From positions 1 to 64,000 of the forward strand of contig JAILGL010000096.1 in NCBI GenBank assembly GCA_024696825.1: a stretch of DNA of 64,000 nt, given 5' to 3'. The notes under the pieces are model-generated. The model worked only from the letters and a program-made list of their open reading frames with translations. It ran no database searches and was not told where the DNA came from. The position numbers and the translations under genes were made by a program. Shown here one piece after another: positions 9,467 through 19,109 of the stretch. How positions within the stretch are numbered: position 1 is the first letter of the stretch; each line of letters starts with the position of its first letter. The stretch is from Lachnospiraceae bacterium. Its GTDB lineage: Bacteria; Bacillota; Clostridia; Lachnospirales; Lachnospiraceae.

Positions 9467-10873
9467 TTATCCAATGCTACCCTTCATCTCAAGACGAATA
9501 AGGTTATTCATCTCAACTGCATATTCAAGAGGAAGCTCCTTAGAAACTGTATCAGCGAAACCGCTTACTATAAGGGCTCTCGCATCATTTTCAGATAAGC
9601 CTCTGCTCATAAGATAAAATACTGCCTCGTCGCTAATTCTTCCTATCTTTGCCTCATGTCCTATATCTACATCCTTGGTCTTAATATCCATAGCAGGAAT
9701 CGTATCAGAACGAGACTCGCTATCGAGCATTAAAGACTCACAGGAAACGCTGGATTTAGAATTAACTGCTTTCTTATTAACAACCACAGAGCTTCTAAAT
9801 GTACTAATACCGCCTCCCTTAGAGATAGAACGTGTATTAACATAGGATGAAGTATCCGGCGCATTGTGAACCACCTTGCAGCCGGTATCAAGATTCTGAC
9901 CCTTACCGGCAAATGTAACGCCCGTAAATTCAGATCTTGCACCCTTACCCTGAAGCACACTCATAGGATAGAGATAAGAGGTATGAGATCCAAATGAACC
10001 TGAAACCCATTCAATCTTACCGCCCTCTTCTACTATGGCACGCTTAGTATTAAGGTTATACATATTCTTAGACCAGTTTTCAATGGTAGAATATCTCATC
10101 TTTGCATTCTTACCTACGAAGAGCTCTACGGCTCCTGCATGAAGATTTGCAATATTATACTTAGGGGCTGAACAACCCTCTATAAAGTGGAGGTCTGCAC
10201 CCTCATCAACGATAATAAGGGTATGCTCAAACTGACCTGCACCAGGAGCATTAAGTCTAAAATAAGACTGTAACGGAATCTCTACACTAACTCCAGGAGG
10301 AACATAAACAAATGAACCACCTGACCAAACAGCACCGTGAAGAGCTGCAAACTTGTGATCTCTAGGAGTTATAAGCTTCATAAAATGCTCTTTAATCATC
10401 TCCTCATAAGGACCGTGCATGGCACTTTCCAAATCAGTATAGACAACTCCCTGATCCTCAACTTCTTTTCTAACATTATGATAAACCAGCTCAGAGTCAA
10501 ACTGAGCACCAACACCTGCAAGAGACTCTCTCTCTGCCTGAGGAATACCAAGTCTTTCAAATGTCTCTTTAATGTCCTCAGGAACCTCATCCCAAGTAGC
10601 ACTCATCTTGGTATTAGGTTTAACATAGGTTACTATATCATCCATATTAAGGCCATCAATTGGTGGACCCCAATTAGGAATTCCCATCTCATTATATATA
10701 TCTAAAGCCTTAAGTCTGAATTCCCTCATCCATTCCGGATCATTTTTTCTCTCGGAAATCTCTTCGACTATATCAGGCGTAAGACCGCTTTTTATGGAAT
10801 AAGCATCTTTATTCTCATATCTGAAATCATATATGCTGCGGTCGATATCATCAACATACGTCTTTTCCTTCAT
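9467..10873 (-). CDS. sufB: Fe-S assembly scaffold protein SufB
   Basis: Core scaffold on which nascent Fe-S clusters are built together with SufC ATPase and SufD. At 468 aa it has normal length. It shows the strong family blocks NWGPPIDGL, GSFVYVPPGVSVEIPLQSYFR, HFIEGCSAPKYN and VVVNKKAVNSKSSVSCESLMLDSESRSDTIPAMDI, ending HEAKIGRISDEAVFYLMSRG. Ribosome binding site GGAAG precedes the ATG. Second gene of the operon, 48 bp after sufC. Confidence 0.97.
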   Translation of the reverse strand: MKEKTYVDDIDRSIYDFRYENKDAYSIKSGLTPDIVEEISERKNDPEWMREFRLKALDIYNEMGIPNWGPPIDGLNMDDIVTYVKPNTKMSATWDEVPEDIKETFERLGIPQAERESLAGVGAQFDSELVYHNVRKEVEDQGVVYTDLESAMHGPYEEMIKEHFMKLITPRDHKFAALHGAVWSGGSFVYVPPGVSVEIPLQSYFRLNAPGAGQFEHTLIIVDEGADLHFIEGCSAPKYNIANLHAGAVELFVGKNAKMRYSTIENWSKNMYNLNTKRAIVEEGGKIEWVSGSFGSHTSYLYPMSVLQGKGARSEFTGVTFAGKGQNLDTGCKVVHNAPDTSSYVNTRSISKGGGISTFRSSVVVNKKAVNSKSSVSCESLMLDSESRSDTIPAMDIKTKDVDIGHEAKIGRISDEAVFYLMSRGLSENDARALIVSGFADTVSKELPLEYAVEMNNLIRLEMKGSIG

Positions 10874-10921
10874 GATTAATCTTCCTTTAAAATTTGTTTC
10901 TATAGGATTTAAACCTAAATA

Positions 10922-11662
10922 TTACATAAAGCTTTCAAATCCATTCTCGTTAATCTCTGTAACAAGAGAACTGTCACCCTCTTTAACCATCCTACCATCT
11001 ACAAGTACGTGAGTTTTATCAACAGATAAAGCCTCTAAAATCTTAGTACTGTGAGTGATAATAATAAGGGCACCCTTAACCTCTTCTTTATAAATTCTAA
11101 TACCCTCTGATACTGTTCTAACAGCATCTACATCAAGACCGGAATCAGTCTCATCAAGGATAGCAAGCTTAGGCTTTAACATAAGAAGCTGTAATATCTC
11201 AGCTTTCTTCTTCTCTCCACCTGAGAAACCTACATTAAGGTCTCTTTCTGCATAGGTTGCATCCATATCTAAGGACTGCATAACCTTTTTAAGCTCTTTC
11301 TTAAAATCCCAAAGCTTAATTCTCTCACCTGTACGCTCCTCTAAAGCACTTCTAATAAAGTTACTAAGAGTTATACCAGGAACCTCTATAGGGTTCTGGA
11401 AAGATAAGAACATACCCTTTTTAGCCACCTTATCAGTAGTAAAATCAGTAATGTCTTCACCATCAAATAAAATACTTCCACCTGTTTTATCATATCTTGG
11501 GTTACCCATAAGAGCAAAACCCAAAGTTGATTTACCGGCACCGTTAGGTCCCATAATTACATGCGTCTCACCGCTGTTTATATCCAAATCAACACCATGA
11601 AGAATCTCTTTATCCTCTACATTAACCGTAAGATTCTTCACTTCAAGTAACTTAGACTGCAT
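10922..11662 (-). CDS. sufC: Fe-S assembly ATPase SufC
   Basis: Cytosolic ABC-type ATPase that drives conformational change in SufBCD; it has no membrane partner. At 246 aa it shows Walker A GPNGAGKST, the signature region LNVGFSGGEKKKAEILQLLML and Walker B LAILDETDSGLDVDA, with the SufC-specific DETDSGLDVDA. First gene of the sufC-B-D-S-U operon; promoter and palindrome lie directly upstream. Confidence 0.97.
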   Translation of the reverse strand: MQSKLLEVKNLTVNVEDKEILHGVDLDINSGETHVIMGPNGAGKSTLGFALMGNPRYDKTGGSILFDGEDITDFTTDKVAKKGMFLSFQNPIEVPGITLSNFIRSALEERTGERIKLWDFKKELKKVMQSLDMDATYAERDLNVGFSGGEKKKAEILQLLMLKPKLAILDETDSGLDVDAVRTVSEGIRIYKEEVKGALIIITHSTKILEALSVDKTHVLVDGRMVKEGDSSLVTEINENGFESFM

Positions 11663-11684
11663 TGTAAAAATCCTCTCTTCCTAT

Positions 11685-11700
11685 ATTTTATGCATAAAAT
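11685..11700. promoter_or_regulatory. 16-bp palindrome in the suf leader
   Basis: ATTTTATGCATAAAAT is a perfect inverted repeat between the suf promoter and the sufC ribosome binding site. Its position downstream of the transcription start suits a roadblock repressor or an mRNA hairpin. I cannot assign it to a known Fe-S regulator. Confidence 0.45.
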
Positions 11701-11724
11701 GCCTATTATTAGCCATACTATTCT

Positions 11725-11753
11725 ATTATAAACTTTTACCGCTTGAATGTAAA
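11725..11753 (-). promoter_or_regulatory. suf operon promoter
   Basis: On the minus strand TTTACA (11748-11753), a 17-bp spacer and a perfect TATAAT (11725-11730) lie about 65 bp before the sufC ATG. This is a strong housekeeping-sigma promoter. Confidence 0.8.
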
Positions 11754-11760
11754 TATATAA

Positions 11761-11812
11761 ATACAAAAAAAAGAGTTTACCGCGCAGTTCTTTTTGCGAT
11801 AAACTCTTTTCA
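11761..11812 (-). terminator. Intrinsic terminator after the DUF5057 gene
   Basis: Arms 11800-11810 and 11769-11779 form an 11-bp stem (TAAACTCTTTT on the plus strand), followed on the minus strand by a run of eight T's. It ends the long gene at 11899 before the suf promoter. The inverse strand also has T's after the stem, so it may work both ways. Confidence 0.8.
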
Positions 11813-11898
11813 TTTTTTATATTATTTATAGCTACTGATATATATCAGTAATATTTAAAATAATTACTGTCTTACTACTTACTTATACGACTTTAGCA

Positions 11899-14800
11899 TT
11901 AGTCAAGATCGAAGAGATATACATCCTCAGATGTTGCTGTTTCTTCTTCTTCCTGTGGCTCTAAGTAGAGGTAAGCAACAGATACATGATTGTCTGTTTC
12001 AATAACAAACTTAACTGTGTTGTAGTTTGCATCATACTTGTTATAAAGAACGAAGTATGAGTTACGGTTCATTAAGTAGTTACCATCCTCTGTAGTAAAT
12101 CCGTTAGAAGAAGCATCAAGTCTGTAGTAATTCTTTCCTCTCTTCTCATAGATAGAAGTAATCTTCTTACTTGTACCAATCTCCTTATTATCAGATGTTG
12201 TACAGAGATAAGCATTAAACTTCTTAATCTTACCATAGAGCTTAAGCTTCTCTATTGGTGAGAAGAATATCTTGTTAGTGTTGTAAATAGTATTACCATC
12301 TGCATCAGACTGTGGATTAGCTGAAATCTTCTCAAGATCTGCTGTAGCAATACCACTTGCATCTGTATCAACACCCTCTCTCTCTCTAACCTTTTCAGCG
12401 AAGCTGTCTGGTCCATAGTAGAGAAGATCATAAGTATAAGCATGAGTAAAGATTTCTGTTACATTAGTTACAGCTGCATCAGAATCAACATTCTCATTAT
12501 CAGGATCTGAATTATCCTTATTCTCATCATATCCCTCTGGAGGAATGATTGTTGTATCTGTACCACCGTCACCTTCTGCAACTTCTCCTGTCTCACCCTT
12601 GTAGTACTCTTTATAGTTATAAGATGTCTTTTCATCTCTCTGTCCTGCAAGACCAAGTGAATAGAAGAACTTATCAACTAATGTCTTATTAGTTCCAAGA
12701 CTCGCCATCTCATATCCTGCAGAATCAGCATCAGTTACTGTAATCTCATCAAATACAGTCTTTTCCTTATCCTCATTATTAGGATTGATGTCTGTTACAT
12801 CAGTAATGATAACTGAAGGTGTTGACTGATTCTGAGCTGATACAAGTGTATTAATGAAGAGCTGTGTCTCCTGAGGTGTATTATTAGCATACTTAGTAGC
12901 TTTTCTAGCTGCCTTAGCATTACCACCTGCTAAATCAATACCACAATATGATACATTTGCAAGTGTGTATACATAGTAGTTATTAGCAGCATCATTTGGT
13001 GAAATACCATAGGTTGAAAGCTTCCAATTATCATCAGCACTGTAATCTGTTAAATCATGGAAATCTTTATCAATAGCCTTATCATCATAGTAATCACCAG
13101 CAAGTGAATACCAAACATTAACATTTGGATTATAAAGGTTAAGTGTATAATCCTTAGCTACTGTACCATAAATTCCGATGTTCTCATCGATTTCATATGG
13201 TGTCTGAGTTACAGCACCCTTGTTATTTCTTGAAATGTTAGAAGCACTCTGACCACCTGTACCAAAGTTAAGCCTTCCGCCTGAAACACTTACCCACTTC
13301 TTATTCTGGAATGGCTTGTAAGAATTATCATCAGCTGAACCATCTTCTAAAGCTCTAACATATGTATAATCCTTAACATCAGCGCTTATATCTGCTCCAT
13401 CAATCTTAAACTTAGAATCATAACCAGTTGCCTTAGAATCATATCTGTTAAGACCTAATACTCTCTTATATACTTCAAAGTTATCACTACCTGCATCACC
13501 TGAGTTAAGAGCGTCACCTGTAAATACGATTCTTGATCCTGCTGTAGCAACATATGCAATATATGAAACTGCACCAAAATCATTATATGATGCATCGTCA
13601 AGAAGCTCAGAAGCATCTGTTACAACGAGCATATTGTATGTTCTACCATCAGCAATTGTAAGGTCATTAGCTGTACCTGCCTCTGATGGATAGAAATAGT
13701 TAACTGTACTATCAACAGCTGTATACTTAGTTACATTTGCTGAACTCTCTGAAAGTCCATCAAACTTAGCTACATAATCACTAATTGAGATTGTCTCAAT
13801 TGTTATGCCATCATAGTAATCATAGAACTTAGAACCAGTCTTCTTAGTATATGTATAGAAATCACTTCCTGTATCCTTAAGAGCAAGCTCTAAGTTAGCA
13901 CTTGGATTATCAATCTTATCATCAGGTACTATCTGAAGAATCTTAAGATCACTATCATACTCTTCTCCTGTAGCTCCCTCTGACTTCTTAGTAAGTGCCT
14001 TATAAACCTCAGCACTAATACTTACTGAACCTCTAAGAATAGATGAATCATTTTCATTAGAAGTATTATAAATCTCAATCATGTATGTAAGGTTACCAAC
14101 TGCAAGTGCTTCCTTCATCTCTGATGAAAGTGAATTAAGATCAAGCACAAGTGAACCCTTATCGGTTGCATTATACTTACCACCTGTAGCACCCTTTATA
14201 GTAACACCTGCTACATCATTTCTATCTGATGAAGCTGAATCATAAAGAAGCTCATCTTCTCTACTACCCTTAGAATCTTCATCAATTATTCCATTATGAC
14301 TTGAGTCAAGATAAAGTCTTACACCATAAGTGCCTGAACCTGACTTGTTAATAGTATATGCAAATTCAACTTCTGTATCACTAGTTGTAAGGACCTTACC
14401 ATCAGGATCCTTTGTATATGAAATCTTTGACTTACAAAGTTCCTTAATATGATCAATTACGTCATCATCATAAAAATCTACCATTCCATATGCTGTATTA
14501 ACATTTCCATTTGAAGAACTGTCAGTAACATACTTTAAGTATGAACGCATATTAGAAGATGAATCTGTAAATTTATTAATACCATTCTTTAAGTTCTTAT
14601 CTAAAACAAGAATTCTCTTAGACTTAAAGAACTTAAGAAGTGAATTATACTTTGAAGTTGTTAAATCATTACCTGATGTTCTAGCTGTTCCGGATGAAAT
14701 AACATATTCATCTCCTACGTGAGTATAACTGAATCCACCTGAAAGATCACTACTGTTATAATTAACTAAATCTGTTGGATCATCACCAATTAAGTTAAAC

Positions 14801-17544
14801 TTACGAGTCTGGTTTCCGATAAATACCATATCATAATTGGTAGTAATATCATCAAGGTTACCATTAAGCTCATTAGTAGTCATGTAATACATCTCATATT
14901 CGCCATCATAATCAGTTGATGGAAGGTATGCCTTCAATACATTCTCTGAAAGAATGAAGTCATTACTTGGCTCAATTTCAAGAACCTTAAGAGCTATATC
15001 ACCATCAAGATCATCATCATCAGTATCACCACCACGGTTGTACTGAAGAAGGAAGTGAATGATATCAGCCCATGTGAAGGATGAAGTATCATCTAAGTTA
15101 GTATCACTCTCTTCGTCATTGAAGTAATCTTCAAGCTCATCATAACCATCAAGACCCGAATTAGAGTTTACATATGAAGTACCAAAAAGTGTTGTAATAA
15201 CGTTGTTACCATTATATACACAACCATAACCGTGAATAGCCTGGTTACTCTTTGGATTCAGGAATGAGTTACCATTCTGAGCATAAATCTTATATTTATC
15301 AATATAATTTACCTTGTTTCCAAATACATCTGTTGCAGTAATATAACTACCTGACTGCTTGTAATCACATGGTAAGAATGTCTGTGGACACCAGTATGTT
15401 GCAGCATCACCACTATGACTTGTACATGAACCTGTACCATTAATATCCTGTATTACCTTCTCACCATTAGAAGATCTCTTTCCTTCAACAAAGTAACTGT
15501 TAAAGTTAATAGGATCCATTAAGTTCTGCATAAGAAGGAACTTATATACATTATTATTTACACCTGAGTTACTGTATTTAATACCCTGAGTGTTCTCATC
15601 TAATGTTGTATATTCAAGATAGTTAGCAGAAACATTCTTTGTGAAATAATTACCTGTTCCCTGGAAAAGTGAAGCAGGATAAATGATTGGTGCTCTGTTC
15701 TTCTTATACATATCGAAGCCATTAACCTTCTTAAACATACGAAGTGCACAATCAAATGAAATATCATTCTGCTTACTTGAATCAGCCTTTAACTTTCCAA
15801 AGTCATCACCAAGCTGAGTCTTAGACTTTCCTGTATTAACTCTTATAGTTGAAGCTACAGGGTCATTATCATGGAAAGCAGTAAGAGCATCTGAACCAGA
15901 AAGACCAAATCTGTTATTGTATGAAAGAATACTATCAAAGAACTTTCCGCTTCCATTCATACCTGTTTCATCTGCCTGATGTAAGTACATAAGGTCTGCT
16001 CTGTCAATCCACTCTGGATGCTCAACAAGTTCCCAAGGCTCTGCAACCTTATAAACTATACTGTAATTTTCAACTGCATCCTTGCCCTTTTTATACATGT
16101 TCAAGCAGTTTGTAAAGAAGTCATTTAAGCAAATAAGCTTAGAGTTATTAACAGTTACATAATAACCTGTATCAGTTCTGGTTGTATATTCTCTGTCACC
16201 TAATGTAAATGAAATCTTATCTGTAGCTGAATCAGCACGTCTGTTATAGTTTCCTGTTTTCTTAATATTCGTTATAGTTGCACTATTAAGAGAAGTTGTA
16301 TCGGTTTCAAGTGAAACCCAAATCCATGAACCGTTACCATAACCTACATTAACAAAGTTTGGTGCATATTTGCCACTGTAAACAGTAGTATCTTCATGGT
16401 TCATAGCTATATTATCAAAATTATAAAAACTATTTAAGTAATTGTTTAAGGCAGTCTCTGCTTTTGTCTTAGCATCATCTGTTGTTGCAGAATCAATATC
16501 AGCCTGAAGTGCTGCTACCTTATCTGCAAAATCCTTCTTAACCTCATCCTTGAAAGACTCAATCATAACATTTCTGATAACACTCATCTCAGTCTGTCCA
16601 TCAGAGTTATAATAGAAGTTCCAATTTGAAAGGCCTGATTTTTCCTGGAAATACTTTGTATAGCATGATAAGCCATATCTATACCAATCTGTTCCCATAT
16701 TACTTCTTATATCTGCTATACTGCCACCTTTTTCAGCGACAAGTTCAGCTTCATGCTCTGAACAGAAAAGATCAAAGAAAGCTACCTTAAGAGCATTATC
16801 AGTTGAATACTTTTCTTTCATCTTGGTCTCAGCCATTGCATCAAGACAATAATCCTGGATATAGCCTACCTTATCATTAGTAGTAAGCTTTTCTCCTGCG
16901 TACTTAAATGTACCCTTACCAGTACCAACATATTCATAATAACCTGCACAAGAAAGCTCATCTGTCGCTTTCTTTCTCCAGTCCTTGGTATAATACTGCT
17001 GGTTACACTGATCACTGGTAAATCCCTCAGCACCGTAGTTCTTTTCTTCATAAATATGCTCATCTATAAATACCTTTGAAACCTGAGCATACTGTGTCTG
17101 AATATTAGGAAAACTACCAATAGAAAAACCACCATTAGAAGTACCAACACCACCTGCATTAGAACCACATTTTAAGAAAGTCTCACCCATATCAAATGGC
17201 TGACAACCATCAATCATGTAACCGAAAAATGCATAGTTACTGTTAGGTGTAATCTCAAGAACTAAAAATGGGTTCTCTGGAGTACCTAAAGTCTTAGCAT
17301 AATCGCTATCTGCGGTATAAATACCGTCTCCATCACTATCACTAATCTTCTTGTTAAAGTCTGAGAGTTCATTAACTACACCACGTGAAATCTTACTGGT
17401 AGTAGTATCATCTGCAGCCTTTGAACTAAAGATATGATGAACTAAGAAATAAGCCCCTGTAGCAACTACTACTATCGCAAGTATAGCAACAGCCAGTAAT
17501 CTTAAGGATTTACCTCTGTTCATTGCCTTCGCCTTTCCATTCAT
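11899..17544 (-). CDS. Giant membrane-anchored DUF5057-type surface protein
   Basis: A protein of about 1881 aa with one N-terminal membrane segment (LRLLAVAILAIVVVATGAYFLV, near residues 14-36) and a very long extracellular part. The first exported block, NPFLVLEITPNSNYAFFGYMIDGCQPFD, resembles DUF5057. Two later blocks restart the same way (ALKVLEIEPSNDF and LKILQIVPDD), suggesting three related modules. A GxxYDxxFIGN-like stretch (NYDMVFIGNQTRKF) and TAGSRIVFTGDALNS look like Rossmann-type or GATase-like folds. It is rich in Asp, Asn, Ser and Tyr and has no LPXTG or SLH signal. It follows the type IV pilin genes but has its own promoter. The track start overlaps the GGAGG; the ATG at 17544 lies 8 nt after it and is preferred. 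Function unknown; a pilus-associated or surface role is inferred from position. Confidence 0.8.
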   Translation of the reverse strand: MNGKAKAMNRGKSLRLLAVAILAIVVVATGAYFLVHHIFSSKAADDTTTSKISRGVVNELSDFNKKISDSDGDGIYTADSDYAKTLGTPENPFLVLEITPNSNYAFFGYMIDGCQPFDMGETFLKCGSNAGGVGTSNGGFSIGSFPNIQTQYAQVSKVFIDEHIYEEKNYGAEGFTSDQCNQQYYTKDWRKKATDELSCAGYYEYVGTGKGTFKYAGEKLTTNDKVGYIQDYCLDAMAETKMKEKYSTDNALKVAFFDLFCSEHEAELVAEKGGSIADIRSNMGTDWYRYGLSCYTKYFQEKSGLSNWNFYYNSDGQTEMSVIRNVMIESFKDEVKKDFADKVAALQADIDSATTDDAKTKAETALNNYLNSFYNFDNIAMNHEDTTVYSGKYAPNFVNVGYGNGSWIWVSLETDTTSLNSATITNIKKTGNYNRRADSATDKISFTLGDREYTTRTDTGYYVTVNNSKLICLNDFFTNCLNMYKKGKDAVENYSIVYKVAEPWELVEHPEWIDRADLMYLHQADETGMNGSGKFFDSILSYNNRFGLSGSDALTAFHDNDPVASTIRVNTGKSKTQLGDDFGKLKADSSKQNDISFDCALRMFKKVNGFDMYKKNRAPIIYPASLFQGTGNYFTKNVSANYLEYTTLDENTQGIKYSNSGVNNNVYKFLLMQNLMDPINFNSYFVEGKRSSNGEKVIQDINGTGSCTSHSGDAATYWCPQTFLPCDYKQSGSYITATDVFGNKVNYIDKYKIYAQNGNSFLNPKSNQAIHGYGCVYNGNNVITTLFGTSYVNSNSGLDGYDELEDYFNDEESDTNLDDTSSFTWADIIHFLLQYNRGGDTDDDDLDGDIALKVLEIEPSNDFILSENVLKAYLPSTDYDGEYEMYYMTTNELNGNLDDITTNYDMVFIGNQTRKFNLIGDDPTDLVNYNSSDLSGGFSYTHVGDEYVISSGTARTSGNDLTTSKYNSLLKFFKSKRILVLDKNLKNGINKFTDSSSNMRSYLKYVTDSSSNGNVNTAYGMVDFYDDDVIDHIKELCKSKISYTKDPDGKVLTTSDTEVEFAYTINKSGSGTYGVRLYLDSSHNGIIDEDSKGSREDELLYDSASSDRNDVAGVTIKGATGGKYNATDKGSLVLDLNSLSSEMKEALAVGNLTYMIEIYNTSNENDSSILRGSVSISAEVYKALTKKSEGATGEEYDSDLKILQIVPDDKIDNPSANLELALKDTGSDFYTYTKKTGSKFYDYYDGITIETISISDYVAKFDGLSESSANVTKYTAVDSTVNYFYPSEAGTANDLTIADGRTYNMLVVTDASELLDDASYNDFGAVSYIAYVATAGSRIVFTGDALNSGDAGSDNFEVYKRVLGLNRYDSKATGYDSKFKIDGADISADVKDYTYVRALEDGSADDNSYKPFQNKKWVSVSGGRLNFGTGGQSASNISRNNKGAVTQTPYEIDENIGIYGTVAKDYTLNLYNPNVNVWYSLAGDYYDDKAIDKDFHDLTDYSADDNWKLSTYGISPNDAANNYYVYTLANVSYCGIDLAGGNAKAARKATKYANNTPQETQLFINTLVSAQNQSTPSVIITDVTDINPNNEDKEKTVFDEITVTDADSAGYEMASLGTNKTLVDKFFYSLGLAGQRDEKTSYNYKEYYKGETGEVAEGDGGTDTTIIPPEGYDENKDNSDPDNENVDSDAAVTNVTEIFTHAYTYDLLYYGPDSFAEKVREREGVDTDASGIATADLEKISANPQSDADGNTIYNTNKIFFSPIEKLKLYGKIKKFNAYLCTTSDNKEIGTSKKITSIYEKRGKNYYRLDASSNGFTTEDGNYLMNRNSYFVLYNKYDANYNTVKFVIETDNHVSVAYLYLEPQEEEETATSEDVYLFDLD

Positions 17545-17636
17545 AACAAATGCCTCCATTCTCTTAAATAGTTAAATAGTTAATAATTTTTATAACAGGC
17601 AATATGTCTCCATAATTCGCCTATATTCTAATATCT

Positions 17637-17665
17637 ATTATAAAATTTACCGTATAATAAAACAA
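17637..17665 (-). promoter_or_regulatory. Promoter of the DUF5057 gene
   Basis: TTGTTT (17660-17665), 17-bp spacer and perfect TATAAT (17637-17642) on the minus strand, about 90 bp before the start codon. The -35 box is weak. The 17545-17898 gap holds only this promoter, the leader and the upstream terminator. Confidence 0.6.
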
Positions 17666-17781
17666 CTTAAAAATAATTAAGAATTCTTCATTTTTTGTCA
17701 TTTTTTGGACTTTTTTGAAAGAATTATTTTTCTAAAATTTTTTAATCCAAAAATCGTCTCAAACCCCTATAAACACTTAAA

Positions 17782-17814
17782 AAGCGCCGATTCTAATATT
17801 TAGAATCGACGCTT
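17782..17814 (-). terminator. Terminator of the pilus operon
   Basis: Arms 17100-offset positions 17800-17814 and 17782-17796 form a 15-bp stem with one mismatch and a 3-nt loop, followed on the minus strand by CTTTTTAAG. It lies about 85 bp after the last prepilin gene and separates it from the DUF5057 gene. Confidence 0.75.
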
Positions 17815-17898
17815 ATTATTATTTAAATATTATGATAGTTTCTTAAGAATTGTTTCATTTTCTTAAGATTTATAACTAAATTATCAACAATTACCTCA

Positions 17899-18465
17899 TT
17901 AAGGCGTTTTTACAGCCGGACCTGAAGCAACCTCATTACGAATCTTAAAGGTCTGTGTATCTGAAAACTTAGCAATCTTATTCTTCATGGTAACACCTAT
18001 TTTAACGGAACCATTAGTATCTATTTTAGATACATTGGCATTAAAGCTTTCAACATACTCTGCCATAAGATTCTCATCACTTACAATACTTGGAATAGTT
18101 GTATCAGGATCATCATACTCCTTAAAATACAAGCATTTCTTAGTGCCATCATATTGAACAACCTTTATATTACTAGCAGCCTTCGTACCATAGTCAGAAG
18201 TTTTAGCAACTGTTCTGTCTGGTGTATAGAAAACCAAGGTATTAGTACTGCTGTCATAGGTTATATACTGTGACTGCATAGCCATAGTTTCAAGCTGAGC
18301 CATAAGAGTCTGTGTCTGAAGCTGTAAATCTACAGTACTTTTAGTATTCTTATAACTCTTAGTACCATTAACCAAGAAAACAAGAATGGCACCTGATATT
18401 ACAACCATCATTCCGACAGCTATAACCATTTCAACCAGAGTATAACCTTTATTATTATTTTTCAT
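17899..18465 (-). CDS. Type IV prepilin-like minor pilin (PilW-like)
   Basis: About 188 aa. It has a classical class III signal: a short basic leader (MKNNNKG), cleavage after Gly, then YTLVEMVIAVGMMVVISGAILVF with Glu at position 5 of the mature chain. The rest is an unrecognised globular part. Predicted to be processed by the prepilin peptidase in this locus and incorporated as a minor pilin. The track start is seven residues upstream; GGAGGAAAGGGT directly precedes the ATG at 18465. Last gene of the pilus transcript, 51 bp after the next prepilin, followed by a terminator. Confidence 0.85.
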   Translation of the reverse strand: MKNNNKGYTLVEMVIAVGMMVVISGAILVFLVNGTKSYKNTKSTVDLQLQTQTLMAQLETMAMQSQYITYDSSTNTLVFYTPDRTVAKTSDYGTKAASNIKVVQYDGTKKCLYFKEYDDPDTTIPSIVSDENLMAEYVESFNANVSKIDTNGSVKIGVTMKNKIAKFSDTQTFKIRNEVASGPAVKTP

Positions 18466-18516
18466 ACCCTTTCCTCCAATTATCATTAATTATCACAACC
18501 TATTATCACTTAATTA

Positions 18517-19095
18517 CTATTTTTTAGTAAGCGTATGTCTTCCAGTAGTCTTAATCATCTTAATCTGGAACTTTCCATCAGAGCCTTCCAAATATATAGT
18601 AGCAGTTGTGAAATCATTAATTGTACTAAAATCTCCACCTAGCTGACAAACCTTAAAGGAACCATCAGCTTTATTATAACCAATCTTTAATATGTCACCT
18701 GAAATCTCTGTTTTTCCACCAGACACTCCGAAGTACATTTTAATATTACCAGGTATAACAAAACCTTTTTTCTTAATAGTAGAAGTAACAGCTGATGAAT
18801 TAGTAGCACCATCCTGTCCTAATGTGTTATCAATAACAGCCTTATACTCATCACCATCTTTAAACACATACATATAATAACCATTCGTGGAAGTATCTTT
18901 ACTCATGGTAGATACAAGGATGGTGTCAAGCTTACTATTAAGAAGCTCTGAACCCTTTCTAGCCTTAGCATTACCAATATAAGCCATCATACCAATTATA
19001 CTTGAAGCTAAGATTGCCATAATAGCAATGGTAATTATAAGCTCTATAAGAGAAAAACCAGCTTTACTTAAATCTTTACACTTTTTCACTTTCAT
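18517..19095 (-). CDS. Type IV prepilin-like minor pilin
   Basis: About 192 aa. Leader ...DLSKAG, then FSLIELIITIAIMAILASSIIGMMAYI with Glu5, a typical type IV pilin N-terminal helix. The C-terminal domain is beta-rich and not assignable to a named minor pilin. The start is uncertain: an upstream ATG at 19110 overlaps the previous stop codon; GGAGG lies very close to the ATG at 19095, and an in-frame GTG at 19089 has better spacing. I give 19095. The gene is tightly packed between the PilX-like gene and the last prepilin gene. Confidence 0.82.
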   Translation of the reverse strand: MKVKKCKDLSKAGFSLIELIITIAIMAILASSIIGMMAYIGNAKARKGSELLNSKLDTILVSTMSKDTSTNGYYMYVFKDGDEYKAVIDNTLGQDGATNSSAVTSTIKKKGFVIPGNIKMYFGVSGGKTEISGDILKIGYNKADGSFKVCQLGGDFSTINDFTTATIYLEGSDGKFQIKMIKTTGRHTLTKK

Positions 19096-19109
19096 GCACC
19101 TCCTCACCA

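Noticed and set aside
17557-17559. Upstream ATG as start of the 1881-aa protein
   Set aside because: This ATG overlaps the GGAGG that serves the next in-frame ATG at 17544, and has no site of its own.
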